64,000 nucleotides of DNA from Paucisalibacillus globulus DSM 18846 (GCF_000482485.1 NZ_KI519438.1:1-64000), one strand, 5' to 3'. Shown: positions 17,585-27,303, numbered from the stretch's first letter. Notes: a model not told the origin generated them from the sequence alone. A program made the numbers and translations.

Positions 17585-19015
17585 TTAACCCTCTCTGCAA
17601 GAATACCAATCTGACATTTCATCTACGGCCTTCTCATCTAGCTCCTTCACATGGTAATGCTTTCCCATCCCCATTTTTCCAACAATGGACAACTGTGTCG
17701 TTGCTAAACGTTCTTTACGATGAAGAATATGTTGCTTCTTATTAAATGCTTGTATTCGTTTATGATTCATAATCATGGTCACTTTACTGAAGACTCTATA
17801 CCTAAGAGTTATTCTATTACCTTCAATTACATAACCCGAATCTTTATATTGTAGAATTCCCAATACTACACTTGCTGCCAAGATTACTATTGGAATCCAA
17901 ACAAACTGTGGTAGTATAAAGAATACTGCAGCTAACAAAACTAGCGCTGGAACTATCATCCGAAAAAGATAATATTTCAGTGACCGTTTTGGTAATGGTT
18001 TTATCTCCTGACGGTTTGTTAGATATTCTGGTAGAAACTCTTCTAAAAAGGCATCTACTTCTTCTATCTTTATCATTGGGAATAATACGGTAGAAAACTG
18101 TTCTCCCTTGTCATTAGAACCTCCTGCAATTTCAGCAATAACCGTGGTAAATCCTAATGGTTGTCTAATTAGATTTTCCACATGCCCAATTGCTTGAATA
18201 CGTTTTAGTGGTATTGTAATATGTTTCTTCTCTAATAATCCACACGTAATAACAATATCTTCCTCAACTTTAGATATAGTAAAGTTCCAATATTTGATTA
18301 TCGTTCCGGCGATACCTACAAGCCACAAAAACAGTATTATTCCTACTACCATTAACGCTAAAATAATTAACCCTAATCCAATGGCCCAATTATACGCTTG
18401 ATCATAAAAATTAGCAGGAATAAAGCGTTCTAATTCCGAGAAGGCAGCACCACCAAGTGCAAGCAGAACTCCAATTCTACCTGATGTTGCACCAGCAACT
18501 AACAGCCGTTTCTTTGAAATAGACTGGGATGGAATAATTGTTTCTGTGTCGTCTGCAAGCTCTTCTACTTTTACAATCGATTTGAGCTCTGCCCGCAAAG
18601 CCTCTCCTTCCTCTAGTGTGACAGCGATTAATGACGCTTCTGCTTCCGCACCAGTTCCGGCTGTCTCAATTTCCACTTTAGCCAATTTAAAAATACGATG
18701 TAGAACATTCTGGGTTAAATCAATCGATTGAATTCGGTTTTTAGAAATGTATCGTTTTTTTCGAACCAATATGCCATACTCAAGTCGTAGCTCCTCCCCC
18801 TCTATTCGATAAGTAAATCTACTCCAAGAAAGAAAGCTACCGAGGAAAAGAAATCCGACAAGTAAAACCGCAGCTAATATAGCATAAAATAGATGGGTGT
18901 CATATAAGGTTACAAATATTAGCACAAAGATAAAGATTGTACTCCTTAATGCCATTACTAAATTAAATATCATAGTGGCTGGATGTAAACGCTTTGGTTC
19001 AGACATCATCTTCAT
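17585..19015 (-). CDS. ydbT: Membrane PH-domain protein (YdbT family)
   Basis: 476 residues, with three bacterial PH (bPH2/DUF304) domains separated by paired membrane helices (about 17-60, 165-245 and 350-395). The start overlaps the end of the ydbS-like gene by 17 bp, so the two form an operon. In B. subtilis ydbS-ydbT belong to the sigma-W antimicrobial resistance regulon; I did not find a clear sigma-W promoter here, so that role is by analogy. Confidence 0.85.
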   Translation of the reverse strand: MKMMSEPKRLHPATMIFNLVMALRSTIFIFVLIFVTLYDTHLFYAILAAVLLVGFLFLGSFLSWSRFTYRIEGEELRLEYGILVRKKRYISKNRIQSIDLTQNVLHRIFKLAKVEIETAGTGAEAEASLIAVTLEEGEALRAELKSIVKVEELADDTETIIPSQSISKKRLLVAGATSGRIGVLLALGGAAFSELERFIPANFYDQAYNWAIGLGLIILALMVVGIILFLWLVGIAGTIIKYWNFTISKVEEDIVITCGLLEKKHITIPLKRIQAIGHVENLIRQPLGFTTVIAEIAGGSNDKGEQFSTVLFPMIKIEEVDAFLEEFLPEYLTNRQEIKPLPKRSLKYYLFRMIVPALVLLAAVFFILPQFVWIPIVILAASVVLGILQYKDSGYVIEGNRITLRYRVFSKVTMIMNHKRIQAFNKKQHILHRKERLATTQLSIVGKMGMGKHYHVKELDEKAVDEMSDWYSCREG

Positions 19016-19478
19016 CCACCCTTGCTAATGCTGAGATTTTGTCTCGCAAATCGGATGCAACTTCATTTGAAAGTGCAGGTATTTGGTGTGTTGTTGCAGC
19101 TGTTGATATGGACACAGACGCCAAATCAAACTTCTTTAAAATTGGACCTTGCTCTGTTTCTACATGCTGAACACGAATCATCGGAATTAACGTTCGTGAT
19201 ACTACTAAAATTCCATGTTGAATATATATCTCTTGTTCAAAAACCTCATAACGCCATCTTTTCCACCGAAGCTTAGGTAATAAGAATACAGTAAAATAAG
19301 TACTAACAACACTGACTGCTATTAAAATCAAAACAATCCATAGTGGAAAATCAACAACAAAATGGAGTACAATTCCTATAATAGTAATCACCCAAGCAAT
19401 TGCTTCATATAAAATTGCTGTAATTCGCCATGCCTTAATGGCATCATGTGATATTGTATGTATTGGTGGCTTTCTCAC
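18999..19478 (-). CDS. ydbS: Membrane PH-domain protein (YdbS family)
   Basis: 159 residues: two membrane helices (about 22-65) followed by one bPH2 domain (IYIQHGILVVSRTLIPMIRVQ). Begins with GTG preceded by AGGGGG. First gene of a two-gene operon with the larger YdbT-like protein. Confidence 0.85.
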   Translation of the reverse strand: MRKPPIHTISHDAIKAWRITAILYEAIAWVITIIGIVLHFVVDFPLWIVLILIAVSVVSTYFTVFLLPKLRWKRWRYEVFEQEIYIQHGILVVSRTLIPMIRVQHVETEQGPILKKFDLASVSISTAATTHQIPALSNEVASDLRDKISALARVDEDDV

Positions 19479-19506
19479 TTATTTTCATCCCCCTAAAATA
19501 ATCTAA

Positions 19507-19539
19507 AGAAAAAGCTCCTTATATTATGAGGAGCTTTTC
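19507..19539. terminator. Terminator after cshA
   Basis: AAAAAGCTCCTTATATTATG / GAGGAGCTTTT: stem AAAAGCTCCT/AGGAGCTTTT with U-tract on the minus strand, ending cshA transcription before ydbS. Confidence 0.85.
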
Positions 19540-19641
19540 TTGATTGATTAATTAAATTCTAAGACTAAAGAAACCCCTGTGTAATAAATAGCCAGCCCAG
19601 CCAACTCTACCACGAGATATATGGGCTATTCCACTTTATCT

Positions 19642-21114
19642 TTAATCTCTATTTCTTCTCTTTTGGAAATTTCCTTTGCGGTTACGTCCGCCTTGGTTTC
19701 TTCCACTACCTTGTGGTTTTCCACCGCCTTGATTACGTTTGCCGTAATGGCGTTTATTATTGGAACGTCCTTTATCCGCTTGAGCTTTTTTAACACTAAT
19801 TGGAGCAACTCCAGAAATTTGAACTGGAATATCTCTTCTTTCTTTTGTTAGCAATTTTAATGCAGCAGCTACAATCGTAACAGAATCATGCTCATCCAAT
19901 AATTCATTTGCTGTTTGATGATAAGCATCAAGTTCATTTTTTTCTATTGTTTTAATTATCTTTTCAACAGTTAATTGCTGTTGTCCAAGACGAGCCTCTT
20001 TATTAGTTGGAGGTACCATACGCTTCATTTTGCTCTTTGTAACCTTTTCAATCAAACGAAGGTGAGCAATTTCTCTTGGTGTTATAAATGAAATAGCTTC
20101 CCCAGTACGTCCGGCACGACCAGTACGTCCAATACGGTGTACATAGCTTTCAGGGTCTTGTGGGATATCAAAGTTGTATACATGTGTTACACCTGAAATA
20201 TCTAAACCACGTGCAGCTACATCCGTTGCAACTAATACATCTACACGCCCATTTTTAAATTTATTCAATACAGACATGCGTTTTCCTTGTGTTAAGTCAC
20301 CATGAATTCCTTCTGCACGAAATCCTCGCGCTTGTAATCCTTCTGTTACTTCATCAACACGCTTCTTAGTTCTACTAAATACAATCGCTAATTCAGGATT
20401 TTGCATGTCTAATAAATTGGTTAACGTATCAAACTTATACTTTTCTGGGATTTCTACAAACTGCTGTGAAATGTTCTCTACAGTCATTTCCTTCGCTTTA
20501 ACTTTAACCTCTTTTGGACTATTCATAAGGTTAGTTGCGATATCACGAATTTCTTTTGGCATTGTAGCAGAGAAAAGTAATGTTTGTCTTTCACCTGGAA
20601 CTTGTTTTAAGATTTCACGGATATCATCAATGAATCCCATGTTTAGCATTTCATCCGCTTCATCCAAGACAACTGTATGAACAATATTGGCACGAATTGT
20701 TCTTCTTCTAAAGTGATCTAACAGTCTACCTGGAGTTGCAACTACAATTTGAGGGCCATCTTTTAAAGAACGGATTTGTCTATCCATTGGAGCCCCACCA
20801 TAAACTGGTAGAACACGCACACCTTTAAATCTACCTAGTCGGTTTAATTCTTCTGCAACCTGAATGGCTAATTCTCTAGTTGGAGCAACAACTAGACCTT
20901 GAACCTTTCTTTCTGTTGTGTCAATTTTCTCAAGCATTGGAATACCAAAAGCAGCAGTCTTTCCTGTTCCTGTCTGAGCTTGGCCAATGACATCATTCCC
21001 AGCTAATGCAAGAGGAATGGTTTCTGCTTGTATGGGTGTTGCTTCTTCAAAACCCATTTTTTCTAAAGATTTCATTATCGGGTTTGAGATACCTAAGTCA
21101 TTAAATGTTGTCAC
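19642..21114 (-). CDS. cshA: DEAD-box ATP-dependent RNA helicase CshA
   Basis: 490 residues with the full helicase motif set: [10 protein letters not shown] (I), PTRELA (Ia), TPGRLLDH (Ib), VLDEADEML (II), SATMP (III), DVAARGLDI (V) and [11 protein letters not shown] (VI), plus a Q-motif [19 protein letters not shown]. The tail is Gly/Arg/Asn-rich ([17 protein letters not shown]), typical for RNA contact. CshA joins the RNA degradosome-like network and ribosome assembly, important in the cold. Start: the GTG at 21114 has AAAGGAG; the longer frame to 21198 lacks support. Preceded by a leader of about 300 nt. Confidence 0.95.
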   Translation of the reverse strand: MTTFNDLGISNPIMKSLEKMGFEEATPIQAETIPLALAGNDVIGQAQTGTGKTAAFGIPMLEKIDTTERKVQGLVVAPTRELAIQVAEELNRLGRFKGVRVLPVYGGAPMDRQIRSLKDGPQIVVATPGRLLDHFRRRTIRANIVHTVVLDEADEMLNMGFIDDIREILKQVPGERQTLLFSATMPKEIRDIATNLMNSPKEVKVKAKEMTVENISQQFVEIPEKYKFDTLTNLLDMQNPELAIVFSRTKKRVDEVTEGLQARGFRAEGIHGDLTQGKRMSVLNKFKNGRVDVLVATDVAARGLDISGVTHVYNFDIPQDPESYVHRIGRTGRAGRTGEAISFITPREIAHLRLIEKVTKSKMKRMVPPTNKEARLGQQQLTVEKIIKTIEKNELDAYHQTANELLDEHDSVTIVAAALKLLTKERRDIPVQISGVAPISVKKAQADKGRSNNKRHYGKRNQGGGKPQGSGRNQGGRNRKGNFQKRRNRD

Positions 21115-21426
21115 GCTTTTTTCTCCTTTGTGAAAATTAATCTTTTGTTTTAGCGCTTGACTTGCCGTGATGCTTGTTCCGAGAATCACATCACTCATTT
21201 ATCTTATCTTATCCATTAAAATGAAAACTTACATGTTCTTCGTGAGATAGGAACACTTTATAGATAATGTACAGAGTAGCATGAATTTTTTCCATCCATA
21301 ATAATTCAAGTGGAAAAGGCTTATCCAATTAGGAAGAACCTAAGAATTTTCCTTTTGGGGACATTCCCCTCTATGAAACGTCTGATTTTCTTCAGACGAT
21401 AAGCACCGTGGCAAATTAACCGTCAT
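21115..21426 (-). promoter_or_regulatory. Long 5' leader of cshA
   Basis: From the candidate promoter at 21427-21455 to the GTG there are about 305 nt without a gene. It includes a 7-bp hairpin CGTCTGA/TCAGACG (21379-21398) and a GGGGA/TCCCC pair near it. Long structured leaders are typical of cold-inducible helicase mRNAs; function here is inferred. Confidence 0.45.
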
Positions 21427-21455
21427 ATTATGATAACATATGAGGAATAGTACAA
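21427..21455 (-). promoter_or_regulatory. Candidate sigma-A promoter of cshA
   Basis: Minus-strand TTGTAC (21455-21450), 17-bp spacer, CATAAT (21432-21427). Confidence 0.5.
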
Positions 21456-21543
21456 GCTAGCCTACAAATGATATTTCGTATAGAACATGCTAAAATAGTT
21501 AATTAAAAGAATACAAACTAACATAATTGTAGGAGGAAATAAA

Positions 21544-22452
21544 ATGAGAGTCCCTCCATTTAATCCATATATAGCAATAGTTATTGGCGTTTTATCCGTT
21601 TCGACATCTGCAGTACTAGTAAAATTAGCAGGTAATGCTCCAGCAGCGATAATTGCAAATTACCGACTATTACTAGCTGTATTATTAATGGCACCAATTA
21701 TGATTTTAAAATATCGTCATGAATTCAAACTGATAACTAAAAAGGATTGGTTACTATCATCTCTTGCTGGAATTTTCCTTGCTTTTCATTTTATTCTCTG
21801 GTTTGAATCTTTAAATTATACGTCTGTGGCAAGCTCCGTTGTTCTAGTAACACTACAACCAATCTTTGCCTTTCTTGGAACATATCTTTTTTTCAAAGAA
21901 AGATTTTCTTCTGGCGCTGTAATTAGTATGGTGATTGCCCTTCTAGGAAGTGTCATCATAAGCTGGGGTGATTTCCAAATTAGCGGGATGGCACTATTTG
22001 GAGACATTTTAGCGTTTATTGGAGCAATTGCAATTACCGCTTATTTTCTATTAGGACAAAATGCTCGAAAACGAGTATCCCTGATGACTTATACATTTGT
22101 TGTTTATGGGGTAAGTTCCATTACTTTAATCCTTTATAATTTGTTATTGCAAAATCCATTTTTGGGTTATCCAACGAAATACTGGATTATTTTCTTAGCT
22201 CTTGCCATCATTCCAACTTTCTTTGGACATACACTATTTAACTGGGCTTTAAAATGGTTAAGTACGTCTACAATTAGTATGGCCATTGTATTTGAACCCA
22301 TTGGAGCTTCTATTCTAGCTTACTTTATTCTAGGAGAAAAAATCACTTGGTCCCAATGGCTAGGGGGTACCATTGTTATCTTCGGTTTGTTTTTATTTAT
22401 TATGAGTACCACAAGAAAAGCTAGTTTTACCTTACATAAGAGAAACCGTTGA
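21544..22452 (+). CDS. EamA/DMT superfamily transporter
   Basis: 302 residues with ten predicted membrane helices in two EamA repeats (about 8-140 and 152-290). The GAIAITAYFLLGQNAR segment opens the second repeat; FEPIGASILAYFILGEKIT is the conserved end of an EamA repeat. Members export or import small metabolites such as amino acids; the substrate cannot be told from sequence. AGGAGG precedes the ATG. Followed 70 bp later by degV in the same direction. Confidence 0.9.
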   Translation: MRVPPFNPYIAIVIGVLSVSTSAVLVKLAGNAPAAIIANYRLLLAVLLMAPIMILKYRHEFKLITKKDWLLSSLAGIFLAFHFILWFESLNYTSVASSVVLVTLQPIFAFLGTYLFFKERFSSGAVISMVIALLGSVIISWGDFQISGMALFGDILAFIGAIAITAYFLLGQNARKRVSLMTYTFVVYGVSSITLILYNLLLQNPFLGYPTKYWIIFLALAIIPTFFGHTLFNWALKWLSTSTISMAIVFEPIGASILAYFILGEKITWSQWLGGTIVIFGLFLFIMSTTRKASFTLHKRNR

Positions 22453-22523
22453 GCTCTAACTATATTTACTTCATAAAAAACGTTATAATTAAACTTAACT
22501 AATCTAGAAAATAGGTGATTCTA

Positions 22524-23384
22524 TTGTCAATTCAGTTAATGACTGATGGTGGTGCCGATATCCCAAAAGAATTAATGGATGTTGTAGACATTAAGATTAT
22601 TCCATTATATTTAAATTTTAAAGATCAACAATATAAAAGTGGTGTTGAACTGGACATTCATAGCTTTTATAAAAAAATTGAGGAAACAAAGGAATTACCT
22701 CGTTCAGCGGCTCCGAGTCCAAATGATTTCTATGAAGGTTATAAAAAAGTCGATCCATCCAAATCAATTCTAATGATTAGCCTATCAGGTGGATTAAGTA
22801 GTACCTACGAAAATGCTGTTGCAGGAAAAGAATTACTACTCGAAGAAGAACCAAATCGTAAAATTGAAGTAATTAATGCAAAAACAGCATCGGGCGGACA
22901 GGCCATATTATTATTTGAGGCATACCAAAAAATTCTAGAAAATAATTCTTTTGATGAAATTGTTAACCATTTGAATCAAATGGTTAAACAAACAGCAACA
23001 TTATTTGTACTAAAAACGTTAGAAAATTTAGTTCTTGGTGGAAGAATTGATAAGGTTAAAGGAACATTTGCTAAAACCTTAAATATTAAACTTTTAATGA
23101 AGGCTAGTGAAGAAGGTACAATTGAAGTTGCCGAAAAGATTCGTGGAGACAAAAAATCCATTCGAAGGTTTGTTGATCAAATCGGTGAGTATGTTAAGTC
23201 AGTTGAAGATAAAGTCTTAGTAATGACACATTGTAATGCAGCAGAACGCGCAAAAACTGTACTTGCTGATATTAAAGCAAAATACCACTTTAAAGAAACG
23301 TATATAACGGAGATGGGTCCACTTATTTCTACTTATGGTGGTGAAGGCGCTCTAGTTATTGCATTCTTTAAAGATAAAAACTAA
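22524..23384 (+). CDS. DegV family fatty-acid-binding protein
   Basis: 286 residues. The N-terminal MTDGGADIPKEL and the SLSGGLSSTYENA segment match the DegV fatty-acid pocket; ETLENLVLGGRIDKVKG is the family's most conserved stretch. DegV/FakB proteins present bound fatty acids to the FakA kinase for incorporation into phospholipid; no fakA is nearby. Start set at TTG 22524 because AGGTGAT is spaced for it; a GTG at 22515 lies inside that ribosome site. Ends before a very long hairpin. Confidence 0.9.
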   Translation: MSIQLMTDGGADIPKELMDVVDIKIIPLYLNFKDQQYKSGVELDIHSFYKKIEETKELPRSAAPSPNDFYEGYKKVDPSKSILMISLSGGLSSTYENAVAGKELLLEEEPNRKIEVINAKTASGGQAILLFEAYQKILENNSFDEIVNHLNQMVKQTATLFVLKTLENLVLGGRIDKVKGTFAKTLNIKLLMKASEEGTIEVAEKIRGDKKSIRRFVDQIGEYVKSVEDKVLVMTHCNAAERAKTVLADIKAKYHFKETYITEMGPLISTYGGEGALVIAFFKDKN

Positions 23385-23391
23385 CACAGTT

Positions 23392-23451
23392 AAGAGGTCT
23401 ATCACCCAACATACAATATTCATATGTTGTATGTTGGGTGATAGACCTCTT
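23392..23451. terminator. 25-bp perfect hairpin between convergent genes
   Basis: AAGAGGTCTATCACCCAACA continues to a 25-bp arm whose exact complement follows a 10-nt loop. It lies between the degV stop (23384) and the esterase stop (23457). The stem is long and the flanks lack a strong U-run, so it may act as an unusual bidirectional terminator or an RNA processing site. Confidence 0.75.
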
Positions 23452-23456
23452 CTATT

Positions 23457-24179
23457 TCATACTAAATCTGCTGAAACTTCATTTACTCCAGAAGGCTTTA
23501 ACAGAAACTCGTGAACCATTCTATTCAACGTATCTTTGTCATTCCCAAGACATATTAAATGCCTTGAACGTTCAAAAAACACCACTTCTTTACGTTTTGA
23601 TGATATTTCTTTATCTAAATAATATGCAGTTTTATACGGGACCATATTATCCATTTGACCTTGTGCAATTAGTACTGGGCTTTCTACATTTTTTAATGAC
23701 TTTCTTGTTAAACGCACTAACTTTAAAAACTCTATATTTGCTTTAAACGGAACGCTTCCAAGCTTCCTCTTGTAATGACGATAGAGTTTATTTTGCGGTA
23801 ACTTCCCTGTCACACCGTCCCTTACTATTTCTCCAAGATCAAAACTAATTTGTTTAAATGATAAGTATTTTCCAGCAGTAGCTAAGAGTACAAGCTTATC
23901 GACTTTATATTTTGCAGCCAAATAAGCAGCAATCATTCCTCCCATGGAAAAGCCAATAATATATATTTCATCAAAACTCTCCTTTAGTTTCTTTAAGGAA
24001 GCTTCAGCTGTTTCAATCCAACTTTTGTAATTTACATTCTCAAGTGCGAGCTTTCTTCCATGACCCGGCAAAGTGGGAACTGAAATATGCCAATCCGTAC
24101 GCTCTTGTAGATACTCTGTTAGTGGTTCCAATTCATGAGGGCCACCGGTAAATCCGTGGATGATTAAACAACCAATCAT
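23457..24179 (-). CDS. Alpha/beta hydrolase, carboxylesterase
   Basis: 240 residues resembling the Est30-type carboxylesterases of Geobacillus. Oxyanion loop IIHGFTGGPHE at the N-terminus, nucleophile in IIGFSMGGMIA (Ser about 94), acid in IAQGQMDNMVP and base in ERSRHLICLG. A lid region lies at about 115-165. No signal peptide, so cytoplasmic. Hydrolyses short acyl esters; natural substrate unknown. GGAGA ribosome site. Confidence 0.88.
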   Translation of the reverse strand: MIGCLIIHGFTGGPHELEPLTEYLQERTDWHISVPTLPGHGRKLALENVNYKSWIETAEASLKKLKESFDEIYIIGFSMGGMIAAYLAAKYKVDKLVLLATAGKYLSFKQISFDLGEIVRDGVTGKLPQNKLYRHYKRKLGSVPFKANIEFLKLVRLTRKSLKNVESPVLIAQGQMDNMVPYKTAYYLDKEISSKRKEVVFFERSRHLICLGNDKDTLNRMVHEFLLKPSGVNEVSADLV

Positions 24180-24312
24180 GATGTATTCTCCTTTATAAAG
24201 TCTTCAGTTAAGAGCTATTAATCGTAAGTTCTTTTTACTTTTTCCCTAAACTACTCAAAAAAATGCAGTTAGCTCTCAAATTCCCATCGAAAAAAATGAA
24301 TTAATCTAGGGG

Positions 24313-24705
24313 TCAACGGAATGTCTTCATAAAGTCACCAAATTGTTTAATAATAGGGGATACTTGATGATATGTGTTTGCCATTTGACTTACTGTTGAT
24401 AATACTTTATCAAGATTTAACTGCCCATTTTGATCCTGAAATTGTGATACCATTCCATTTTGCGGTTGGGCTTGTTGATTATTTCCTTGCTGTTGTTGAT
24501 TACTGGAATACCAATCCTGTGGTTGTTGTGGCTTAGCAAATTGTTCAAATGGTGATTGTGGCTGTTGATAGATATTTTGATGATACTGCATATATTGTGA
24601 TGGATGGAAAGGTTCTTGGATTGGTTCGTTATACGGTTGGCTATACTGTTGATATTGTTGCTGATAGTCTTGGCGCATATGTGGAGGATGCCCGAAATTC
24701 CTCAT
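24313..24705 (-). CDS. YppG-like Gln/Tyr/Pro-rich protein
   Basis: 130 residues beginning MRNFGHPPHMRQ. The first two thirds are low-complexity Gln, Tyr, Pro and Asn (QQYQQYSQPY, NIYQQPQSP), while the last 45 residues (LNLDKVLSTVSQMANTYHQV then SPIIKQFGDFMKTFR) match the YppG-like family of Bacillus. A related C-terminal segment occurs in spore-coat-associated proteins, but function is unknown. The frame opens with a GTG at 24714; ATG 24705 preferred. Confidence 0.75.
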   Translation of the reverse strand: MRNFGHPPHMRQDYQQQYQQYSQPYNEPIQEPFHPSQYMQYHQNIYQQPQSPFEQFAKPQQPQDWYSSNQQQQGNNQQAQPQNGMVSQFQDQNGQLNLDKVLSTVSQMANTYHQVSPIIKQFGDFMKTFR

Positions 24706-24776
24706 ATGACACACCCTTTCCTAATTAGCTTTTTACTATAAGTTATGCAAAAGTAGGTTCTAGTGTGTTTATGCTA

Positions 24777-24993
24777 CAGAACAAAAGCGCAAGCGCCCGG
24801 TTAGCGACGTATGGACTGCGCCCTGCCATGCAGGGTGGGACTGCGTTGCCACGCAAAGTGGGGGATTTAGCAGTCCATTCCCCGTAGGAGATAAAGGAAA
24901 CACGACGAACGAAGAGAGTCGATGTTGACTTATCGTACGGAGGTGAAGGAAGTCCAATAGTCGCTAGGTGCTGAAGCTGGACGTGGTCGTTCC
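24777..24993. repeat. Structured GC-rich element C
   Basis: About 217 bp, more GC-rich than its surroundings, starting ACAAAAGCGCAAGCGCC and ending CTGAAGCTGGACGTGG. It can fold with an outer pairing AGCGAC/GTCGCT, then GGACTGC/GCAGTCC, and small hairpins CCCTGCcatGCAGGG and TTGCcacGCAA. I recall similar GCGCAAGCGCC-type repeats in many Bacillus intergenic regions, but cannot name a registered family. The 62-residue minus frame inside is not a gene. Confidence 0.65.
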
Positions 24994-25037
24994 TGATTAA
25001 TTATCCACAGGCAGAGACTTTTATAATTTCGTAAACA

Positions 25038-25074
25038 ATAAAAAAAGAAACACGCGATTAGCTAGCGTGCTTCC
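25038..25074 (-). terminator. Terminator after the ABC permease gene
   Basis: Minus-strand GAAGCACGC/GCGTGTTTC stem followed by seven T residues; it overlaps the end of the permease gene. Confidence 0.8.
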
Positions 25075-26459
25075 CTTTTCTTATCCTTCTGTTGGATTAG
25101 TACAAAAATAAATATCCCTATTGAAACAAGAGAAAAATATGGTTGATATTCGCATAGTACAATAAGAACTAATCCAAAAAAGGCCATTATTTCTTTTATA
25201 GTGAGCTGACCTAGTTTTTTATCTAATAGAGCAGCTGCATTTTCCATTTTAACCATTAAGTTAATAATGAATAATATTAAAATTAAAAAGAGAAAGCCTA
25301 TACTCCACCAAGTAAAATGGACAATAGAATAAATAACGATTGGAATCATAATAGGAACAAAACCTATCCATGCCCAAGATTTTATCGTATTACGAAAACT
25401 CTCCACATCCCAAGGTAATACTTGTACAATTCCGGTATGAAATCTATTCGTAAATATACTAGCTACAAATGACGTGTAAACATGTATACTTATTGCAATC
25501 CCAATCAATACAATCACATCATTTACAAATGTTAATATGACAATAGCAAGAAATAATCCACCTGATACTTGGATAATGAGTTCAATATTTTCTCTAAAGT
25601 GCTGTAGCCATAATCTTTTATGAATGACAACATCAGTATAGGCAAATGGTCTTTTTCTTGAAGCCCTGTTTTGAAATATATTATATTTCCTCTCTCTTCT
25701 AAACTTTGTTTTAGTTGCCTTGGAAATTAAAGGCATATTCCAAACCAAAAAGTCATTTATCTCGGTTACCCTTCCCCAATGAACCCGGGAGAATAATTTC
25801 TTGCTTAAAATAATATTAGTAATCATTACGATTGCCAAAATAATAATACTGATCACTTTCGTTTGCTGTAGTAGAGTTCCAACTATGTCTAAGATGATAA
25901 TTGACATAAAGATACTTACTTTCACAAAGAAACTTGCCTGAAATAACTTCCACTGCGGAATGGTCATGAAAACTTCAATCATCCAAAATAATAGAAAGTA
26001 AATCCATATTAACACAGCATCGATTGGTGTAATTAAAATTATTAAAGTACCAATAATTAAATACAAAAGTAATTGCTTCATCCACTGCTCTATTACAACA
26101 AAATAGGCAATACTCTTTATTGAATGAGGTAGCATTCCTAATTGATACTCTGAACTAGTAATTAATACTCCAGGATTACGAAATGATTTAAATACATATC
26201 GTATCGGCACAATTGTTAATATAAGCCAAAATCGTTCCTCCATTTGCTGTTCAATAAAAATAAATTCATCTTGAAATTGCCTCATAAAATCGTTAAATAT
26301 AAAGATACTAGCAAATACATAACCACCAACTATAAGAGAATAAAGTATAGTGGTTTTATCGAATGAAATCTGTGCAAGTTGTTTTTTTATCATTCTTTTC
26401 TTACGGAATCGATTACTACGAATAAGCCAATATGCGTACCAGGAAGAGGAACGACTCAT
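25062..26459 (-). CDS. ABC transporter permease (EcsB-like)
   Basis: 465 residues with about ten to twelve membrane helices and a basic N-terminal region (RSNRFRKKRMIKKQ). The size, topology and pairing with an EcsA-like ATPase point to the EcsB family of ABC exporters, linked in B. subtilis to protein secretion, competence and regulated membrane proteolysis. It overlaps the ATPase gene by 4 bp. Sequence divergence prevents certainty that this is the true Ecs system rather than a paralogue. Confidence 0.75.
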   Translation of the reverse strand: MSRSSSWYAYWLIRSNRFRKKRMIKKQLAQISFDKTTILYSLIVGGYVFASIFIFNDFMRQFQDEFIFIEQQMEERFWLILTIVPIRYVFKSFRNPGVLITSSEYQLGMLPHSIKSIAYFVVIEQWMKQLLLYLIIGTLIILITPIDAVLIWIYFLLFWMIEVFMTIPQWKLFQASFFVKVSIFMSIIILDIVGTLLQQTKVISIIILAIVMITNIILSKKLFSRVHWGRVTEINDFLVWNMPLISKATKTKFRRERKYNIFQNRASRKRPFAYTDVVIHKRLWLQHFRENIELIIQVSGGLFLAIVILTFVNDVIVLIGIAISIHVYTSFVASIFTNRFHTGIVQVLPWDVESFRNTIKSWAWIGFVPIMIPIVIYSIVHFTWWSIGFLFLILILFIINLMVKMENAAALLDKKLGQLTIKEIMAFFGLVLIVLCEYQPYFSLVSIGIFIFVLIQQKDKKREAR

Positions 26460-27157
26460 AGGTCTTCACTTCTCCTTTTTATCGTTTCAAACTCTGAAAT
26501 CTGTCCTTTATGTAATATCTTTCCCTCTTGTAACATGATAAATTGATCGGCAATATTCTTCACACGCTTTAACTGGTGGGTTGTTAACAGAATACTAGTA
26601 CCACTTGCTATCTTTTCTTTCAATATCTCCTCAAAGTAATCAACCGCATATATATCAAGCCCCATAAATGGTTCATCAATTAATAATAGTGGAACATCTG
26701 GTAACATTGCACAAATGGTTTGTACCTTCTGTCGCATTCCTTTTGATAATGATTCTGGATATTCGTTTAGCTTTCCTTGTAGCTCAAAGCCTTCCACGTA
26801 TTTACCAATACGCTTTTTTAATTCCATTTCTTCCATTTGATAGCTTTTTCCATACAATTGAAAATGCTGCATAGCCGTTAATTCTGACATGAGTAATGGT
26901 TCCTCAGGTATAAAAGCAATATTCTTTTTATAATCGAGAAAACTAGTATCTAGGTTAAACTCCCCATCAATGGTAATCTCACCATTTGTCTTATCTTGAA
27001 TACCCATAATTGTTTTCATCAGCGTGGATTTTCCTGCACCATTATGACCAACTAATGCAATAACCGAACCTTTATCTAGAGTAAAAGATATATTGTTTAA
27101 TAGTTTAGTGTCATTAATCGCCACATTTAAATTACTTACTTCTAATAATTTTCTCAT
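26456..27157 (-). CDS. ABC transporter ATP-binding protein (EcsA-like)
   Basis: About 233 residues. Walker A GHNGAGKSTL, Q-loop region IPEEPLLMSEL, signature LSKGMRQKVQ, Walker B PLLLIDEPFMGLD and H-loop TTHQ are all intact. It would energise the permease encoded immediately downstream. Start chosen at ATG 27157 after AGGTGGTGA; the frame opens at 27169. Divergent from the phn operon. Confidence 0.88.
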   Translation of the reverse strand: MRKLLEVSNLNVAINDTKLLNNISFTLDKGSVIALVGHNGAGKSTLMKTIMGIQDKTNGEITIDGEFNLDTSFLDYKKNIAFIPEEPLLMSELTAMQHFQLYGKSYQMEEMELKKRIGKYVEGFELQGKLNEYPESLSKGMRQKVQTICAMLPDVPLLLIDEPFMGLDIYAVDYFEEILKEKIASGTSILLTTHQLKRVKNIADQFIMLQEGKILHKGQISEFETIKRRSEDL

Positions 27158-27286
27158 TACAATCACCACCTATGTAAATTTACGTTTTTTAATATTAAAA
27201 GGTTTCAAAAAAGTAAATATAACACACTAATGTCGGTAAAAACCGAATGTTACATGCCGAATAATGTGTTTTTATCATTAAATTCA

Positions 27287-27303
27287 TGTAAAAAACATGT
27301 AAA
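27287..27303. promoter_or_regulatory. Candidate PhoP box upstream of phnD
   Basis: On the minus strand TTTACA-TGTTT-TTTACA: two perfect matches to the PhoP half-site TT(A/C/T)A(C/T)A with the usual 5-bp spacer and 11-bp period. It lies about 90 bp before phnD. Phosphate-starvation control of the phn genes is therefore plausible but unproven; the site reads on the strand opposite to phnD. Confidence 0.4.

Noticed and set aside
24313-24705. Prion-like or amyloid system from the Gln/Tyr-rich protein
   Set aside because: Low-complexity composition alone; the conserved C-terminus matches YppG-like Bacillus proteins, so no special system is implied.
24769-24957. 62-residue minus-strand frame in element C
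   Set aside because: Lies inside a structured GC-rich element, no ribosome site, no recognisable protein.
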